Assembly (NCBI GenBank): GCA_036852015.1
Contig: JAANDG010000262.1
Location: 1 to 64,000, forward strand
DNA: 64,000 nucleotides
Direction of reading: 5' to 3'
Source of the DNA: Pelodera strongyloides
Taxonomy: Eukaryota > Nematoda > Chromadorea > Rhabditida > Rhabditidae
Shown here: positions 48,163 to 60,200 of the stretch, piece after piece
Layout: every line of letters begins with the position of its first letter
Position numbering within the stretch: the stretch's first letter is position 1
Translations under genes and position numbers: made by a program
Notes under the pieces: model-generated
The model's database searches: none
Told to the model about the DNA's origin: nothing
Seen by the model: only the letters and a program-made list of their open reading frames with translations

Positions 48163-49597
48163 TCATAAACAAGTCCGAATGCAGACCTGATTTCTGAGCA
48201 TATTGAAGATCTTGTCCTTGATCCAGTCCTTGTTATGAGGAGTATATGTGGCCATGTCCTGAATTACATAACTAATACAAAGAGAAAGCAGCTAAGAAGA
48301 GCCTTAAAAATACTAAGTTGGGAAATTAAAGATTGATGAATTGAAACTAGACAATAGTTAATGTCGTCCTTAATTAATATAAAACTTATTACGGACGACA
48401 AAAACTACATCGAGCACGTTTTCACAAAACTGTAATGTTTCAGTCACTCAGTAAATAAAACAACTTCAAGACGATGGACTGGTACATATGATACCCTGTT
48501 AGCCGCAAACGGTAATTGAGAAAACATAGTACGATGAATTTTTTACAACCACCATACTACATTAAACAACCGATGTTATTTCCAATAAGCTACACGTTTA
48601 AAAGTTCGCAGGCGTTTACTGGTATAAGACTTTTAGAACATACTGCCTAATTATTAAATGTGTTATCGTGCCAGAATTATAATACATGCTCAGGGCTCAG
48701 GCTCAGGTGTCCGTGAAGATTCATCCGAAAGGTTTATCAAAACAAAATAAATAAAAACTACCTTGTTGAGCACCAAACAGCTCATATCGCTGAGTTTGTC
48801 GATGAAGCTGAACAGATCGGTGACGTCATAGGTAATCGATTGGGCGCCGGTGTTCTGCTTCTTGAGGAACTCCTCGAAAATCTTGCACACAGCTAAATAG
48901 TCACGAGACAATGATCAAGGCAAATAGTATAGAATCGAGATAGGATGCCGGATGCCCCCTAACCCCTTCACAGTTTACATGTATAGTACACTGAGAACAT
49001 ATAAATACAAAACTGTTAGGTTGTTCTGTGTTCTAATCTCTAATAATCTGTTCTCAAAGGCTCTCCAAACTGATCACTTACTTACCACCATCCAGAATTC
49101 TTACTATGGCGAAACGCTGAATCTTATTGGTAAGTGATTTGTAACAAGGTGTTACTGTTTTCTTATAAACGAACCTCAAGCTAATCGTTACATGTGGCTT
49201 AATTTGCCAACCTTCTCATCATCATTTTATATGATGCACACTTATATACTTTATATAATGTGTCAATAAATTATTATTATTATTATCTCCACATCTATAC
49301 ATGTTCTGTGTATTTCTATTTCTTCACAACACAAACAAAGCGGCACAACAGGCGGTTTTTGACACATATAATGGAGATTTCTTTAGTCTAATTATATACA
49401 TTTGGATAAAAGACATGGGAATGGAGCTGTCCGACATACGTTTCAAAAATTATTTCGCTTTAACTCTGAACGGGAACAAATCACTAGGAATGTGAAACAA
49501 AAAGCCTACCTTCCAGGCATTCTCTCAGCGTTTCGTAGTCACTGTACGTACGCGAATCGACTCGAGTGGTTGGTTGAATAAGGAGAATAGTATGCAT
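48163..49597 (-). CDS. erh: Enhancer of rudimentary homolog (ERH) protein
   Basis: A small, highly conserved nuclear adaptor that, in other eukaryotes, dimerises and works in mRNA processing and small-RNA/heterochromatin complexes. Three exons (49597-49510, 48892-48762, 48258-48163) join in phase to give 104 aa, the usual ERH length. The N-terminus MHTILLIQPT, then SRTYSDYE, then ITYDVTDLFSFIDKLSDMSC and KDWIKDKIF follow the ERH order across the whole protein. Residue 2 is H, where the family usually has S. Translation runs past a possible donor (CAG-GTCTGC) to a TGA after ...CIRTCL. A TTTGCAG acceptor lies only 12 bases before the ATG, so the mRNA is probably trans-spliced or has a 5' UTR intron. 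Introns are 617 and 503 nt. Confidence 0.92.
49338..49459. mobile_element. Miniature element, subfamily C, in erh intron 1
   Basis: The left end AAAGCGGCACAACAGGCGG with TTTTTGACA and the right end CATACGTTTCAAAAATTATTTCGCT followed by TTAA. The right terminus is of the GAAAT type and the left of the GGTAT type, so the two subfamilies are mixed in one copy. Confidence 0.65.
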
Positions 49598-49622
49598 TAT
49601 TATTCACTGCAAACAAATAAGT
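49598..49622 (-). promoter_or_regulatory. 3' splice (probable trans-splice) acceptor of erh
   Basis: Reading on the minus strand, TTAACTTATTTGTTTGCAG is followed 12 bases later by the erh ATG. A polypyrimidine-like AG so close to the start codon is what nematode spliced-leader acceptors look like. The intergenic space to the upstream RhoGEF stop is about 1.65 kb, longer than typical nematode operon spacing. Confidence 0.5.
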
Positions 49623-49625
49623 TAA

Positions 49626-49778
49626 GTGATATGACAGGTAGTTGAAACGCAAACTTCACAATTAGCAGCACTTGCCTTCCTGTGCACGAATGATACGAAA
49701 ACAGAAATTTGCATGTAATACATGGAAATACAAATACAGCTATCCGGCCAAAATTTGCAAACCACGTTCAAACCCGCT
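49626..49778. mobile_element. TTAA-flanked miniature element, subfamily C, just upstream of erh
   Basis: TTAA at 49622-49625 and 49779-49782 flank GTGATATGACAGGTAGTTG and CCACGTTCAAACCCGCT. The proximal TTAA is 25 bases upstream of the erh start codon and is itself part of the splice-acceptor region. Confidence 0.72.
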
Positions 49779-49782
49779 TTAA

Positions 49783-51251
49783 AATGATAATAATAACTAT
49801 GACTAACAAACAACACGAAATCTCACTTCACTACACCCACAGTACAAAATAGTAATTATATATAATGATGCTTCGTAGTGCAGTCCTCTCACCAAACACC
49901 TTTCAAGAAGCTCAGCTATACCGAAATGCTTTTGTTCTCAATGATTGAAACTATTCTCTGTCAGATAAAAACCTCGGTTCACACCAAGACAAATTAAAAG
50001 GAACAACACGGATTTTAAACAAAACGCATTTATGTCGGGTAGCACACTGAAATGTTATCATGTACAAGACATTCATAGAAAAACGACAACAAAGAAAAAA
50101 AGATAATTTTAATAACTACCGAAAAACATCGGCGACTTTAAAACGTTGTTATTATATTTAAAAAGAAGGAAACACACTTTTTACATTTTCTCTACGTAAT
50201 AAACATGTTAGCAAAAGTTGTGAGAAATCAAGATCAACTATAAATTAAAAAGAAGATGAGTGATGAAAATAAATGAAAAGAAAACACAACGCTATGTTCA
50301 CATTCCCGCACTTTTCAAAGCGGGATCAAAGAATGAGCAAACTACACACTACAACCAACTCCTGATGTGTACGGTATCAACGGCACATTACAGAAAAACA
50401 CGGAGACGACGAGTTACACTAATGAGAAAATAGGCATGATATGCAAAACAACCGAGCTCCAGTGACTTTCAAAGGTCGATAATAAATGACAAAAAAGAAA
50501 ATCAATAAATTTCTGACCGAGTATATCCAGAATGGAAGGCAAAATCAATATGTAATACGCTGAGAATGGGAATATAATAATCGTAAAGGGAGGAATGATC
50601 AATGCACGAGAATTGATTGGAAAAGCATAAAAATATTACAGGAAAGTAAATTGAAGTCATTTACAATTGCAATCCATACTTGGTACAATTATCTAGTTAT
50701 CTAGTTCACGAAATAAAGTCTCAATTTGCTACATAGACTCAGAAATCAAAACTTCAAAATTTACCTTTCATAATAGGTTAGGTGCATAATAGGCCAGAAT
50801 ATATAACATTCTATAGCGTACATCAAATAAGCGAAACTACTCCGAGTTAAGGATAAAACAACACAATAACATCCTATCTACCAAAATCAATAAATAGAAA
50901 CTCCAATGTAAAAAGACAAACCCTGAAAATGCGACATGCAAACACATACGATTTTAAAGAAGAGAGAGACACTTATCATAAAAAGGATAAAAAATTGTAT
51001 CTCAATAATATTAGACAAAAAAAAGCTTCACAAAACTTTGTTGAGCACCGGACAAACGAAAAGAATAAACTTTCTAATGGCATCTTAGACGGCATACTGT
51101 AAAACAGTGGGTATATTCTAAACCTGGGAAATCCATTAGAGAACAAGAGAGAAACGGAGAATCTTGACAACGAGAGTTCCCACATCGGTCTTATCGATTG
51201 GACCCCCATCACAATGACCAATATCGATTGATGACTACATCTGATTATCGA
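49783..51251. other. RhoGEF 3' flank / erh upstream region
   Basis: About 1.5 kb of AT-rich DNA between two minus-strand genes. It should contain the RhoGEF 3' UTR and any erh promoter. I found no clear AATAAA on the minus strand near the RhoGEF stop and no further exon. Confidence 0.5.
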
Positions 51252-54200
51252 TTACTTCTTCTTCTTGGTCTGAACCTTTTCCGAGAGATTTTTCAGTGCA
51301 GGCGTGATGACCGTGCTAAAATTCTGAGAGTTAAACTATATAACTTTCGCAAGTACCCCCATAAACATGCGCATATACGGCAGTGTAAAAGATACCGTAT
51401 ATCGCAATCCATACAATTACATTCTATCAACTACAGTATAATTACAACATCTAATGATGACTATTATTCAACACCATGTCACAATCTGCGATAGAAGAGA
51501 AGTCAAAATCAAATCACAAATTCTAGCCCCAAAGTACTCACCAGATATACGTGCACACTATATACGGGATATAAAGATATAAGCCATAACAATTACAATA
51601 ACCGCCAGAGTGGCCAGACACAATAAAATTAGCTCTACCATAAATATACGCTAAAATAGAACATAATCAGGTAAATGTTATTAATAATTAATAAAAAAAG
51701 AAAACAAGCAATTACAGTTGTTGTTATATCGTCAGGAACTCAGGAGTTTTTTTTTGTTAATATATCATTAATTACATATACGGACACTGTTTTAATAAGA
51801 CTGGGGTTTTTGGACCACAACCACAATAAGAAAAGCCACATGTAAGTAACTTAACTTTTCAACGGACTAACTAATCTATATTCATAAATCTACCGTAATC
51901 CAAATCCAAGCCTCGGACGAATGTTATCACATTTGCGTAATAAGAATCACAACACAAAAACCAATCAATAGATATAAGCAATTGATTATCTTGTGCGCCA
52001 CAAATACACATTTATCATCAATTTACCTGCATTTAATATCTCGATCAGTTGTATTCAGATTCAGAATCAGTGCTAGAAAAATAGACTTTGTAAGGGTAGT
52101 AATGCATTATAGCTAGGTGGTCGTCAAGGATACGGGCTACACGCCTAAACAACACGGTAACACTTTTATAACCTAGAAAATAGTGTAAATCATATTCGTA
52201 TCCATAAACAGACTCCACAAGCTTGTCAAACGACAAACTACAAAGTATGGACCTACCCTGGGTCCCTCCTGGTCGGGGCTACCATGGCCGACGTCGGCGG
52301 TACCATTTGCACCCTTCTTTCAGGGGTACCAATAGAGGGTGCGCTTGTGGTGGGACTTCCAAGGGCCGCTTCCCGGGACAGAAGAACCTTCCATCTGTTC
52401 TCGATCTCTTCTTCCGTTTGTCGCATCGTCTAAAAAAAGAAGGATAACAATTCTAACTTCATAGACCCGAGCAATAACTACCCAAAGATCGATAATTAAA
52501 CAAATGGCCAATAATAAGTATCTACATATCAACATAATCAAGGGGGACACACTTCTAAGTCACGGCATTCCTCAATCTTAGATTATGCGCAAAAAAAATA
52601 CACCTCCAATCGATACACACACAAGTACAACCACAAAACGCACCTCAATCTTCTTCTCCATCTCCTTGACTTCGTCCTCTCGCTGTTTCAACCGTGTCTC
52701 ACTCTCTCTCAATTCTTGCTCTTTTCTCCTGAGCGCCTGAAATTAGAAAATGTTACAGACAGGAATTAATCCCACTTGCGTAAGGGCGCATTCGAGATGG
52801 ACATTTCCGGAAAAGAAAAGGAAAACTTTTGGTTCGAGATGGATTTCACCAGAAAAGAATGCAATTGCCACGCATACACATGCAAATGATCGATTGATTT
52901 TAGTTTCAATTACGGTACAATTGCATTTTCGACAATTATTTTGCGTGTATTATTTTTTTTCTGGATGTCCATCTCCAACCACTTTTTTCTTTTCTTTTCC
53001 GGAAAATGTCCATCTCGAATGCGCCCTAAAAAAACCCAAATTCTACCGAAACATAAAACGATAAAACGCGATACATGACAGGCCGATACAAGACAGACAC
53101 ATCATTAGCCCGTATTCTCGGGCCGCACGGAACTTCAAAAATGGGAACATGTTCCGGGAAAATATCCGCGCGGAAATCTTCCGCTGCGGAAATGGTTCCG
53201 CTCCGGATGGGCGCCAGAATACGAATCGAACGGAACATGTTCCATGTAGTTTAAAGCGTTGACTTTACCATTAATTTTCTTTCATATTTTGAGTTTATAT
53301 TATAATATTTTATTGTTTTTAACACATTTGTTCTCTGTTTAAAGAGTTACAGCAAGTTTCTAGCATTTATGTGCTTAATTTTTCACTAACGAACTGTAAA
53401 TTTAACGAAAATTATTCTATAAAAATAAAAAAAGGTGAAAGAAAAACCAATAACAAAAATTTACAAAGAAATAAAATAAAAATAAAGCAACGGAAAATTT
53501 CCGTCGTGATTTCCCACCCGAAAACCTCGGGGAAATTTTTGTATGGAAAAAATTTCCGCTTGGCCGAACGGAAATTTGCAGACTACAAACTACACGCTCC
53601 GTTTTTCCGAGAATACCATTCTTTTCGCGGAACGGAACATGTTCCGCGACGGAAAATTTCCGTGCGCCCGAGAATACGGGCTATTATCGACCAATCTCAA
53701 AGCTCTTATATATGAACACATTGAAACATATGGGTATTCCACAATAAAATAAGTGCCCCGGTGACAACTTCCTGCCTTAGTTTACTTTACAGTTTATGCA
53801 TACAATCATAATTATATTCTCCATGTCTACACGTCACGAAGGAATTGCACGTGGTAAATATTCTATTGCCTGATTCTTCCCAAAGTGTACTGTACCTCAA
53901 GTGTCTCCGATGGCGGAACAGCCGGTCCTCCTACCAATTGCCCTCCTGGCACACAACGCGACCGCTCCAACAACGACAGGCGGGTTTTGTTCCTGGAATG
54001 TGTTCGTAAAGATTTAACAAACTGGCAAAAAAGAACACAAGTACCCTAAGTCCTATCCACAACTGCTATATTCAAAACTACCATAACCAAAACCAATAAA
54101 AAACGAAATATACATACTGTGCCAAATCATTCTTCAAATGCATAATCTCGGTGCGCAATGACACATTCTCCTTTATCAGATGAGTGGCCGCACGACGGGA

Positions 54201-57200
54201 TTTCAGGTTCATTGAAAGCTGAAATAAATGGAGTTACTCGACGCATAAAATCAGCAAAATGCTCCTTTTCCCATTTACCTACATCGTCGTAAAGTTCTTC
54301 TTTACGATGAAGTGCAAGAATATCTCAATATGATTCTGTTACTGACCATTCACAATGAGACGTAACATACATGGTCACAACGTTTCTCACAATTTTCGAA
54401 TAAATTTTTACTGTGAATGGATACACATTGAATGTGTATGTCAGGTAACTCTAGTCAACTGGCCGAAATCACCCCCACCTACCAGGCCATAATCATAACA
54501 CCGCTACTACTAGGTTAACTCCAACCCACCGGTAACTTCTGCCTCATCCTGGTCGTCTCCTCATGTTGTCTCCTGATCTCCTCATCCTCTGTATCTTCTC
54601 CATCGTCCGAGCCCTCTTCTTCTTCCACCGCTGACGTCGACGTGGCCGCTGACATAGCCGACGTGGTATGATTCGGAAGCGCGTGCATCTTCGGTACCGT
54701 GGTATGGCGACGGAACGAACCTTCTGGAGACAGAATATCAATTAAACGTCAATAACTAAGTAGACAACATACACAGATAACCCACACATCCATACTTTGA
54801 AAAACAAATACCCTCTCGGGAATCTGCGCACAAAAGAGCCAGTAATTCACTCTCGACAAGAAGTTCAAAGTTTCAAAGCTGTGAAATGCAAGAGAAGGAA
54901 TCAGCAAGAATAGGAGCTAGGCGCCCTAGATCCTAGTCCTAAAGTCGAGAAGCACACACAATCTGCAATGTTATCAAAGATGTTGCTGGTTTCTGATTAC
55001 AAAGGCTTCGACTACGAGTTCTACAACACATCTCAAATAAAGTAAGGCGTTCAAAAGGAAAAGAGTCTTCACAAGCACAACACACAGCCGGACACCCACG
55101 GTCAAATCTTATAGTTCTCTTTCTTCGAGGCAGACGCTGAGAAGCACTGCCCAACAATTGCCCTTAAAATGTTGACCACTACAATTAGTAAAGAGATGAA
55201 CCCACTTAATTCAACGACCTAGATCGATAAACCCCGTCCAATCAATCAATAAATGAACAAGAAATGAAACTCACTTTCTCTCTTCGGTGTCGTCGTCCCA
55301 TGGAATGTCTGGACTCTTCGTGGAAGATTTTTCGAATCACTTCCAGAAGAATCGGACCCCGAACCCGAATCCGAATCAGCATTGTTGATCTGAAAATAAT
55401 ATCTTTCCATCTATCGTAACCACCCGGAAGCTAAACTAAACCCAAAAACCAAAAAAAGGGTGCAGCGATAGAGCGGAGCAGGTGTTGTGTGCCATGTGTA
55501 GAAAGAGTTAGACGTACTATAATAATGTTCCAGTGGTAGGGATTTTATCTTCATTAATTTAGCAGGAAATTTTGCCAAGTTGTGTATAATTAGTCAGATA
55601 ATTAATGTGGCTGTAGAAGATTAAAAGCAACTCAACACGAAAAGTTGCCAACCACAACCACAAAAAGCTTTAGTGTAAGCAAATAAAAAGGTGAGCGCAA
55701 CGGCAATTTTTTCAAATTTTTAGAGGTAAAGTGGAAAAAACAATGCTAATGGCGACACGTGAAACCCTCAAACAAAAAGAGAAAAATGTTTACATCGAGC
55801 TCTGTTTGCAAACGAGCGTACTGGATCTGAAAGAAAGAAGAAACACTCAACTATTGTACGGTGGATTCTCACTCGATTGATGTATCTCAAGTTTGGACTC
55901 TGTAGCGTCATTAGAATATCACTTGAATCATTGCCCGTCTCGTGTCATTTAATGGACACCTTTAAAGGGTCGCACCCCAGGAAAACATGCCCGCTTCGTG
56001 TTCTTTGACACCTTTAAAGGGCGCACCCCAGGAAAAATTAAATCAAAAACATTGTTCCTGAATTCCTGGCCCCCCTCGGTACAAATAAATTCTCCAATTC
56101 CATGGGAACAACCCTTTAAAGACCCCAGATAACATTGTTTCAATCTTACCTCGGCAGCATCGTCAAAGAAGTCCATTAGATCTTGGTCACGCGCAGTCGT
56201 GCACTTGGAAACCACTGAATTGAGAATAGGATAAAATTAAAAAACATTCCTTGTCCAAAGTTACTAATTTGCACTAAGAAAAAAAAACAAGCAAGTCTAG
56301 ACCTGCAATTTTTCAATTTGGCAAAATCCACAAAGTAAAACCCACATTTACATATCGGTTCCACTCGTGCTTGGCGTAACTCCTTGAATCGTTGTTTGAC
56401 CGATGCCTTCACCTAAACAGAACAGTCAATCAATAATATCGGATAGAGCATATGCAAAGAAGTATACCTTGTTTTGTTCTCCCGCAAATATGGCATAATA
56501 CAACCGGCTAGGTTCAGAATAAGAATACTGGACGTGTAAATACCTTCTCTGGAATGTCGCTCCTCTCCTTGTATGGCATATCGACAAAGTGTCCTCTCAA
56601 CTTATCGAACCAGTCCATTCGCTTCTCTATATAATCAGCCACTGCTGACTCGGCTCCCTTACGCTCGTCTCAAATCAAACATTTTATTCTTTTAAAAATT
56701 GCTTAGTATTATCGGCACCAGGTTAGTTCTGTTATAACTTACGTTCGTCTAAACCAGAAGATGCATGTTTCATTATGAGTATTCAACACATGATACCGGG
56801 TTTATACTGTGGCATCACAAGCATTGAAAAAGCCCACGAGACAATCGGCAAGCAAATAATAACGTTACGCGGAGCGGCCAGGAACAAAGTGGGACGCGGT
56901 TGGGGTCTGGCGTGCGGTGCGGGTTGCGCGCCAGCCAAGTTCCGTCAATGACCCACCAAACAACTTGTCCAATTTCTTCATCCATTCATCCTCTGCTTGC
57001 CTTTGCCTCTTCTCTTCTTGTTCCAAATCCTTGGCATCTTCTTTTCGTACGACCATTCGAACTAAACAACAACAATTATATAACTCAAGTCTCGATTACC
57101 GTATCCTACTCACTTACAGTACATTCACAAACTAGTCAAATCCACATTTCTGCATAACTGCTAGTCTATTTACTATATACTACTCTCGTACTCTCCCATT

Positions 57201-60200
57201 CTACAGAATAACTAAAGTACCAAAATACAAGAAATCACTTTGCCGTATACGTCTCATCATAACGAAACCACAACACAACCACAATTCCATAGAAAACCGC
57301 TTTTGATTTCATAAAGCTTCATAGTATTCCCAACAACCTCTCCGACACGTCAACAGATTCCACACCGAAGTTCGACGATGCTTTGGTTTTCTTTCATTTG
57401 AATTTGAATACAACTCGACTGAACTGTCCGAATCAGAATCAGATTTTAACATTATAGTGCAGGGATATTGACGAATAAGTAAGAAGATACTCAACTCAAT
57501 AAAAGAGTTGTAAAATAAGCAGAGTTACTTCACAAGAAGTGACTTCCCCTGATAGTGGAATCGAAAAACGATACCCCTTTTTAAGAATTCACAATAATTA
57601 TCGATTTCACAAAAAATGCATTGCAAACATTAGAGTCAGCACGGAATGAAGACGAAACAAAAACATAATCCATAACATTGCATATTAATATAAAAATATT
57701 TGGCTCACTGAGCCAGCCGTAGAAGAAGGGGAAGAAAGACACATCAGATGCAAACACGCTAACAAGGGGCAATTACAAAGACATACATGCATCACATAAC
57801 AGCTCAAAGGAAAAACTCCCAATTATACTGACGATGATAAGCAACAGTAACTAGAAGCAGGTGATTCTTCGACTTTACGACGACGACGGATTCTAGGACT
57901 AGAATCCGGTGACTAGTGCAATGTGCAATCCCTCCGTATTCAATTCAATTCAACACAGCATAGCGTAAAGCTTCACTTCGTAGAAACCGCTTAATGTTTG
58001 GCGATTCGAAATATTTCCATCTACAATACACTTACATGCAAAACATACTTACATACGAGAGCATGCAAAACATCCCGTCCTGGTCCATAACCTCCCATCG
58101 ACGAAAACTCAAGGCGAGTCATCAGCTAATCAGGACCAAAGAGTGTTAGTAATATAGAACGACAATTCTAAACTACTAAAACAGTGCGATAGAGGCTCAG
58201 TGAGGTGCAGCTAACCTAGTGAACTATACAAAATACACCTAGCTAACAAAAAAAGCAACATCAAACAACAACACCAGGGCAACCGAACAAAAAATGTGAT
58301 CCTTTATTTCTGATTTTTAAAAAATAAGGAAAACAATGTAAATTTCAATCACCAAACCAAAAAAAAACATGCAATTTTACACAAAAGGGAAAAACGCAAT
58401 CAAATCTGGGCACCAAAAGGACGTCGTGACATACTGTCGAATTAAAATACAAGCAATTTATTAACAAGCACGCCTGGGTAGGGAAGCAAGGCAAGGGAAG
58501 GGCAAGGGAGAAACGCAATATAAACACAAAACATGCAAAGGTCACCAACTTCTTTTATTCATTCACATAACACAAACCGAACCATAACATGCATCTCAAA
58601 CATGCTTCAACACTCAGTAAAGCTCTTAAGTTGAATAGCTAACCGTTATCCCAACTTATATCTAATCCGCTATGCCAATCTACCGTAAGCAGGCCGTCGA
58701 ATGTACATTTAAAACTAAAACCAGGAAATCCTTTTTAAGTGACCTGCTTATTAACTTATCCATTAACTTATATTTACAGTAAGACCAGCGTATGTAACTT
58801 AAAGTTAAAAGTTAAACATACCTTCTCGTCACATGTTTCGCGTATCTCACTCTCTTCGATCCATCTCCCCTACTGATTGCATCTTCCTTGTCTGAAAATC
58901 CCGCTTCCTCGTAAATCTGTCCTTCTCCCTCTTTCGAATTCGTCCTCTTCGACATCGCCTTCTTCGTTCCTCCAGAATCCGCCGCGTCCCCAACTCCAAA
59001 CGAAAAGTTCCTCACAATTCCCAAAATTCCCTTCAGTGATCCCGTAGGCGACGGCGGGGTGATTCTCTCCATAAAGGGTAAGAGTTCCTTTCTTTCCTTC
59101 AAACTTCCATTCAGAGCGGCCACCAATCCTTCCAACGCTCCATGACTTCCTCTTCGCTGTTTCGGTTTGTGAATAACATAATTTCCATCAGCAGCACAAA
59201 TATCAGCGTCGCTATGGACATGAACCAGGTTCTGTTCGCAAGAAGAACAAGAGGCGCTGATCATTAGCGATGAAGCCCTTTCTCTTTGACGTTGACATTG
59301 ACGATATCGAATAAGTGGGTCCTCTGGTCCTGTCCCAGTTCGACTACATGGAGCGGTTGGTGGCGTCCGAGGGACGGCGGCCACACAACAAAGCTGCCTA
59401 ACCAGAAGACCAGCCGTCTGTCCACAAACAGGATACGATATCTGATGTGTGCACTCACAGGGGCAATCACAGGAATGACGACTTGGTGGAATATGGCCGA
59501 CCGTCGAATATTTCTTCATAGGAGGTTTACCAATCGATAACAATGAAGCAGAAGAAATCTTCCCTTTGTTGACAGACGAGTCCTTTCCTCCTGTTTCTTC
59601 ACAATTGATCGTAACCCGTCGAGGAGAAGGTCGGTTAGTCCGAATATCCAGATTATCCTTAGAACTCAATGGGATAGTCGCGTCCACAGAGGTCGCGTTA
59701 GCAGAATTAACTAGAAAATATGCAGAAATCTCGGTGCAATTCTCAGAATGAGCCGCTACGGTCAGGTAGACCGCGGCTCCACCGTTGCCATAGTCAATAC
59801 TTGGTTCCTGTTCGTCGAAGGCGTATCTCGGACCAGGTCCAGAAGCTCCCGCATCGGGGACAGAAATCAGCGTTTCCCCAGAACTTTTCGATTCCCAGTG
59901 CCTCACTGGCTCAGGCTCCGCTTCGCCAATCTCGTCGTTCTCCTCAGATGAGTATCCTGAATTGGTGGGGGTCGAAAAATCGGCATCGATATAGGCGAAT
60001 GATAAAAGTGCAGGATCCACGTCCTCCATAACGTCGTCGTCTTCCTGGTTCGTCTCCTCGAGCACAGCAGAAACCTGACGTTTCACAGGTTGTGAAGATC
60101 CACCCTGTCCTGATATCAGAATCTCTGTACGAGAGAGGTAAATCCCTAGTCCTTGTTGTGTTTCTTCTGAGTTGTTCAAATTCTGATTATGGGCGGAATC

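Noticed and set aside
48163..51315. RhoGEF and erh as a nematode operon
   Set aside because: They are on the same strand, but the stop-to-start spacing is about 1.65 kb, much longer than usual, and a transposon lies between them.
59286..60031. Plus-strand frames opposite the large RhoGEF exon
   Set aside because: They are shadows of a long GC-richer coding exon on the other strand, with no splice logic of their own.
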